Assembly (NCBI GenBank): GCA_902800925.1
Contig: CADCGD010000025.1
Span: forward strand, 1-37,080
Direction of reading: 5' to 3'
Origin: an uncultured Bacteroidales bacterium
GTDB lineage: Bacteria; Bacteroidota; Bacteroidia; Bacteroidales; Bacteroidaceae
DNA: 37,080 bases
In this document: in pieces, positions 34,087 to 37,080 of the stretch
Numbering within the stretch: position 1 is the first letter of the stretch
How the letters are laid out: each line of letters starts with the position of its first letter
Program-made: the position numbers and the translations under genes
The notes under the pieces: model-generated
Told to the model about the DNA's origin: nothing
What the model saw: only the letters and a program-made list of their open reading frames with translations
The model's database searches: none

Positions 34087-34104
34087 AGTTCATAGTTCAT
34101 AGTT
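34073..34104. repeat. Left inverted terminal array of the four-helix-bundle element
   Basis: AGTTCAT repeated four times plus AGTT, exactly 32 bp, with no mismatches. It overlaps the first codons of lgt. Confidence 0.9.
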
Positions 34105-34112
34105 AAAACACC

Positions 34113-34463
34113 TTATTCGGTATTCTTAACTATCATAGTTAATATTTTAATAAGTTCTCTATTGTCGTTAATAATGGAAGCATAAGACGATTCGTCAATA
34201 TATTCAGATTCAAATAGAAGTTCTAACCAGTATTCTGTTTCACAAGCTTCTTTTAATGCTATATTCATTTTAGCCCTAAAATCTGGCCGACTTTGACCAC
34301 GTAAAGCTTCTTTAATGTTGGCACCAATGCTTGTTCCACTTCTTAATGCTTGTTTTGATAGTACATATTCTTTGTTTACAGCCGTAGTTGTTAAGTATTT
34401 GTATAGTTTAATAATTCTAAGAGCAAATTCCTTGCTCTTGTCTTTAACAATACTATCTTTCAT
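34113..34463 (-). CDS. Four-helix-bundle (S23/IVP-type) protein
   Basis: A 116-residue, mostly helical protein: FALRIIKLYKYLTTTAV, YVLSKQALRSGTSIGANIKEAL (the conserved Q..RS.tSIgaNi.EA block), RAKMNIALKEACETEYWLELL (conserved A-x-x-E-x-x-Y-W-L) and a last helix to the end. This is the family found in intervening sequences of 23S rRNA genes in some bacteria and is structurally related to Avd, the accessory protein of diversity-generating retroelements. Its function outside those settings is unknown. The ATG at 34463 lies directly against the right array (34464-34495), so its leader is the repeat itself. No promoter was seen; it is probably read from ychF. Confidence 0.9.
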   Translation of the reverse strand: MKDSIVKDKSKEFALRIIKLYKYLTTTAVNKEYVLSKQALRSGTSIGANIKEALRGQSRPDFRAKMNIALKEACETEYWLELLFESEYIDESSYASIINDNRELIKILTMIVKNTE

Positions 34464-34495
34464 AACTATGAACTATGAACTGTGAACTATGAACT
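34464..34495. repeat. Right inverted terminal array of the four-helix-bundle element
   Basis: AACTATG, AACTATG, AACTGTG, AACTATG, AACT: 32 bp and the inverse of 34073-34104 apart from one base. It ends three bases before the ychF stop codon. Confidence 0.9.
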
Positions 34496-34498
34496 AAT

Positions 34499-35599
34499 TT
34501 ATACGTTAAATCTAAAGTGCATGATGTCACCATCCTGAACGACGTAGTCCTTACCCTCTACACCCATCTTGCCAGCCTCGCGGACAGCGGCTTCAGAGCC
34601 ATATTTCAGGTAGTCGTCGTACTTGATAACCTCTGCACGGATGAAGCCTTTCTCAAAGTCGGTATGGATGACACCAGCACACTGAGGAGCCTTCCAACCC
34701 TTCTTGTACGTCCAGGCTTTTACCTCCATCTCACCAGCGGTGATGAAGGTTTCGAGGTTCAGCAGGGCGTAGGCTTTCTTGATGAGGCGGTTGACACCAC
34801 TCTCTTCCAAACCCAACTCTTCCAGGAACATCTGTTTATCTTCATACGACTCCAGTTCAGCGATATCTTCTTCTGTCTTAGCAGCAATGATCATGGCTTC
34901 AGCACCTTCTTCCTTGGCCAGGGCCTCTACTTTCTTGGTGAAGTCATTGCCTGATTTGGCATCAGTCTCACCCACATTGCAGACATAGAGCACAGGCTTT
35001 GATGTCAACAGGAAGAGGTTCTTGGCGCAATCCTGCTCGTCCTTGCTTTCAAACTCCACGATACGCGCATTCTTACCTTGTTCCAACACCTCTTTGTAGG
35101 CGTGGAGCACAGTAACCTCTATCTTAGCGTCCTTGTTACCTGCTGCTGCAGCCTTCTCTGTCTTTGCCAGACGACCCTCGATGGTCTCTAAGTCCTTGAG
35201 TTGCAGTTCGGTATCGATAATCTCTTTATCACGGATGGGGTCGATAGTTCCATCAACATGGGTGATGTTCTCGTCCTCGAAGCAACGCAACACATGGATG
35301 ATGGCATCGGTCTCACGAATGTTACCCAGAAACTTATTTCCTAAGCCTTCACCCTTGGAGGCACCTTTCACCAAACCTGCGATATCTACGATTTCACAGG
35401 TGGCAGGAACAATACGTCCAGGGTGGACAATCTCTGCGAGCTTGGTGAGTCGCTCGTCAGGAACGGTGATAACACCTACATTGGGTTCAATCGTACAAAA
35501 GGGAAAATTGGCTGCCTGTGCCTTGGCACTCGACAGACAGTTGAATAGGGTGGATTTGCCCACATTAGGCAATCCGACAATACCACATTTTAATGACAT
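34499..35599 (-). CDS. ychF: Redox-regulated ATPase YchF (OLA1 family)
   Basis: A 366-residue Obg-type P-loop protein. G1 is GLPNVGKSTLFN at the very start, switch region NFPFCTIEPNVGV, G3 DIAGLVKGASKGEGLGNKFL, and the G4 position reads YVCNVGETD rather than NKxD, the change that makes YchF/OLA1 prefer ATP. A TGS domain ends the protein (VVQDGDIMHFRFNV). It associates with ribosomes and affects translation and stress responses. Length is normal. The gene starts 21 bp after pfkB, so they probably share the promoter at 36603-36634. Its stop lies three bases from the four-helix-bundle element. Confidence 0.96.
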   Translation of the reverse strand: MSLKCGIVGLPNVGKSTLFNCLSSAKAQAANFPFCTIEPNVGVITVPDERLTKLAEIVHPGRIVPATCEIVDIAGLVKGASKGEGLGNKFLGNIRETDAIIHVLRCFEDENITHVDGTIDPIRDKEIIDTELQLKDLETIEGRLAKTEKAAAAGNKDAKIEVTVLHAYKEVLEQGKNARIVEFESKDEQDCAKNLFLLTSKPVLYVCNVGETDAKSGNDFTKKVEALAKEEGAEAMIIAAKTEEDIAELESYEDKQMFLEELGLEESGVNRLIKKAYALLNLETFITAGEMEVKAWTYKKGWKAPQCAGVIHTDFEKGFIRAEVIKYDDYLKYGSEAAVREAGKMGVEGKDYVVQDGDIMHFRFNV

Positions 35600-35620
35600 T
35601 CTTTATCTCTTAATTCTTAT

Positions 35621-36583
35621 TTATATTTCTTCTTGTGCAAGGACTTTTGCTAACTCCTGCTGGCGCTGGACACCAAACTCAGGAGAGACGTAGTTGTTGA
35701 GCGTGCGACAGGCTTCCGCAGAGAACTGCTGGGCACAGCCGATAACGGCATCCCACTGCTCTTCGCTGAGTCCGTGTTCCATATCGTCGCGCGAAATCTG
35801 GTTTTTGATGAGTCCATAGAGGAAACCAGCATTGAAGTTGTCGCCAGCACCAATGGTACTTACCGTATCCATCTTGGCTACTGGGTACTCTTTGTGCAAT
35901 CCGTTTTCTGCGAACAGATGGATAGCGTCAGCCCCTTGGGTATAGATGAACTTCTTGGTATAGAAAGCTATCTGCGAACGGTAGATGGTTTGAGCATCAC
36001 GCTTCTTGAACAGCACTTCAAAGTCTTCTGCCGAACCACGAACAATGTCTGCCAACTCGAAATTCTCCAACAGGTTGGGGGTAATCTTCATCACCTCATG
36101 CTGGTGGGAAGCACGGAAGTTAACATCGTAGTAAAGGATGGCGCCACGCTCGTGGGCATAGTCCAGAAAGCCTTTCACCTGTGGACGGATGACGTCATTT
36201 AGGGCGTAATAGGAACCAAAGAGCACGATGTCATCTTTCTGGATATCAGGGTAGTTGAAGTCCAGACGATCGTGGGGATGGTCTTTGTAAAAGACATACT
36301 CAGCATCGTTCTGCTCATTGAGGAAAGCCAAAGAGAGGGGTGACTTGGAACCAGGATAGACATTGACACACTCTGCTTTACATCCATTGTCACGCAGGAA
36401 CTGGATGATATTTCGACCCACACGGTCGTTGCCTGTCTCACTAATGAAACCCGTCTCAATACCAGAACGTCCCAGAGAGATGATGGCATTAAAAGTAGAC
36501 CCTCCAGGTATCGCACTGATAGGCTGTTCGTTACGGAAGATAATGTCGAGCACCGTCTCACCGATTCCAATCACTTTTCGCAT
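35621..36583 (-). CDS. PfkB family carbohydrate kinase (fructokinase-like)
   Basis: A 320-residue ribokinase-family kinase. N-terminal GIGETVLDIIF and PGGSTFNAIISLGRSG are the substrate-side motifs, and TIGAGDNFNAGFLYGL (near residue 245) is the PfkB signature with the catalytic Asp and anion hole. VLFGSYYALND and YYDVNFRASH are also family blocks. Such proteins phosphorylate fructose, ribose or other sugars with ATP; the specific sugar cannot be told, though overall it is closest to bacterial fructokinases. The ATG at 36583 lies 19 bases after the -7 box. Confidence 0.92.
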   Translation of the reverse strand: MRKVIGIGETVLDIIFRNEQPISAIPGGSTFNAIISLGRSGIETGFISETGNDRVGRNIIQFLRDNGCKAECVNVYPGSKSPLSLAFLNEQNDAEYVFYKDHPHDRLDFNYPDIQKDDIVLFGSYYALNDVIRPQVKGFLDYAHERGAILYYDVNFRASHQHEVMKITPNLLENFELADIVRGSAEDFEVLFKKRDAQTIYRSQIAFYTKKFIYTQGADAIHLFAENGLHKEYPVAKMDTVSTIGAGDNFNAGFLYGLIKNQISRDDMEHGLSEEQWDAVIGCAQQFSAEACRTLNNYVSPEFGVQRQQELAKVLAQEEI

Positions 36584-36602
36584 ACTCTTAGCTTTTTGTC
36601 TG

Positions 36603-36634
36603 CAAAGGTAAGGGAAAAAAAGAGAAGTACCAAA
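36603..36634 (-). promoter_or_regulatory. Promoter of pfkB-ychF
   Basis: Minus-strand TTTG (36631-36634), spacer 20, TACCTTTG (36603-36610): an exact match to the Bacteroides consensus. Leader about 13 nt. Confidence 0.78.
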
Positions 36635-36716
36635 TTAATGAAGAATTAATTGTTATATCGGTATCTGTCCATCGGTAGATTAGGGGATTGTTCTGGTTTA
36701 CATACGATCAGAAAAT

Positions 36717-36980
36717 GGTTTTTTAAAAAAAACCTTTCACTTTCACGCCCTGCGCTGAAAGTCCCTGTAAATAGGGGTTCGCGGGCGGTTCCTGTGGGCG
36801 CGAAGGCCCGAAGACGTTTCACATCGCTTTCACAGAACCTTCACCGAACCTCGTACGCTCGATGTGAAAGCGATGTGAAAGCGGTGTGAAAGCAAATTCC
36901 GGATGCGGATAGGCCGGAACGCCTTTGTACAGGGCGTTTGTGACCTATCGGTGAAAGGTGAAAGGTGTTTTTTGAAAACC
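36717..36980. repeat. 264-bp nested inverted-repeat element (MITE-like)
   Basis: Outer arms: 36717-36746 (GGTTTTTT, A8, CCTTTCACTTTCAC) and 36951-36980 (GTGAAAGGTGAAAGGTG, T6, GAAAACC), inverted copies with two small gaps. Inside are inverted arrays of an 11-bp unit: 36815-36847 (CGTTTCACATC, GCTTTCACAGA, ACCTTCACCGA) and 36861-36893 (GATGTGAAAGC twice, GGTGTGAAAGC). The rest is GC-rich, unlike the AT-rich flanks. No convincing gene; the plus-strand frame at 36650-36889 looks accidental. It fills most of the 497-bp gene-free end of the window. Confidence 0.7.
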
Positions 36981-37023
36981 TCGGTTCTGCGTCAATTTGG
37001 GTGGTAATTTATTGTTGCATTAT

Positions 37024-37062
37024 TTAACTAACTACCTAATAATCAATACATTAGTTAACTAA
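37024..37062. other. AT-rich inverted repeat at the window edge
   Basis: TTAACTAA (37024-37031) and TTAGTTAA (37051-37058) are inverted copies; the second is part of the 12-bp palindrome TTAGTTAACTAA (37051-37062). Possibly an operator for a gene beyond the window. Nothing else was recognised between 36981 and 37080. Confidence 0.35.
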
Positions 37063-37080
37063 ATAAAGTTGCAGATGTGC

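Larger units (their letters stand above)
34073..34495. mobile_element. 423-bp element with 32-bp tandem-repeat inverted ends carrying a four-helix-bundle gene
   Basis: Two 32-bp arrays in inverted orientation (34073-34104 and 34464-34495), differing by one base, bound 359 bp that consist almost wholly of one gene (34113-34463). The element fits exactly between the ychF stop (34499) and the lgt start. The interior is more AT-rich than the flanking genes. No transposase and no clear target duplication were seen, so mobility is inferred from structure. Confidence 0.6.

Noticed and set aside
34073-34495. Insertion sequence
   Set aside because: No transposase or target duplication; the only gene is a small four-helix-bundle protein, so it was listed as a putative mini-element instead.
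36650-36889. 79-residue plus-strand frame in the right-hand gene-free region
   Set aside because: It runs through the nested inverted repeats, has no promoter or family features, and is rich in R/S as expected from repeat DNA.

Overview
The window looks like chromosomal DNA of a Bacteroidota species, most likely Prevotella or a close relative. Three things support this. Nearly every promoter I can find has the Bacteroides-type form (TTTG or TTGG, a 19-20 bp spacer, then TAnnTTTG) and Shine-Dalgarno sequences are weak or absent. Gene content includes a PorZ-like type IX secretion protein with a C-terminal sorting domain, a secreted protein ending in the 'RYNLAGQKV' style tail, and a long DeoC. 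The partial first gene encodes the start of a Bacteroides-type fumarate reductase/succinate dehydrogenase cytochrome b. No rRNA, tRNA, CRISPR or transposase gene was seen.

Layout. 1-345: 5' end of frdC (minus strand) and back-to-back promoters. 346-7763: yraN-mnmG-apt-uvrC-dtd-mazG-deoC on the plus strand, meeting a polyprenyl diphosphate synthase on the minus strand; two parS-like ParB sites flank apt. 7801-12824: polA (apparently lacking about 25 conserved residues), an rRNA/tRNA methyltransferase, and a double-domain secreted esterase. 12825-13198: a gene-free stretch full of DnaA boxes where strand composition flips from C-rich to G-rich; I call this the chromosomal origin of replication. 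13199-15182: nadA and an acyltransferase. 15188-26148: a minus-strand run leuS, yitT-rdgB (fused in frame), porZ, a GT-C-like membrane protein, gtrA, gtrB and an EptA-like phosphoethanolamine transferase. 26614-31165: a secreted repeat-domain protein and mutS on the plus strand. 31166-36583: minus-strand pfkB-ychF-(four-helix-bundle element)-lgt-SpoIIE-type phosphatase. 36584-37080: gene-free, with a nested inverted-repeat element.

How the genes work together. Many are housekeeping: DNA replication and repair (polA, uvrC, mutS), tRNA quality and modification (mnmG, dtd, leuS), nucleotide salvage and pool cleaning (apt, deoC, mazG, rdgB), and NAD synthesis (nadA). The porZ-to-eptA block is the main envelope module: PorZ belongs to the cell-surface attachment complex of the type IX system, which handles lipopolysaccharide-anchored cargo, and the genes behind it look like a lipid-carrier sugar transfer set plus a phosphoethanolamine transferase. 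Lgt lies directly upstream of a predicted lipoprotein phosphatase, a likely Lgt substrate.

Most unusual signal. Three intergenic loci (21608-21719, 26353-26488, 34073-34495) each hold a pair of inverted, roughly 32-bp arrays built from four copies of a 7- or 8-bp unit; a fourth (36717-36980) has a related nested design. One pair encloses a lone four-helix-bundle (S23-type) gene, one supplies the signal peptide of PorZ, and one provides the start codon of lgt. They look like one class of small elements that I cannot match to a named family. Separately, a degenerate 21-bp repeat occurs in two divergent promoter regions.
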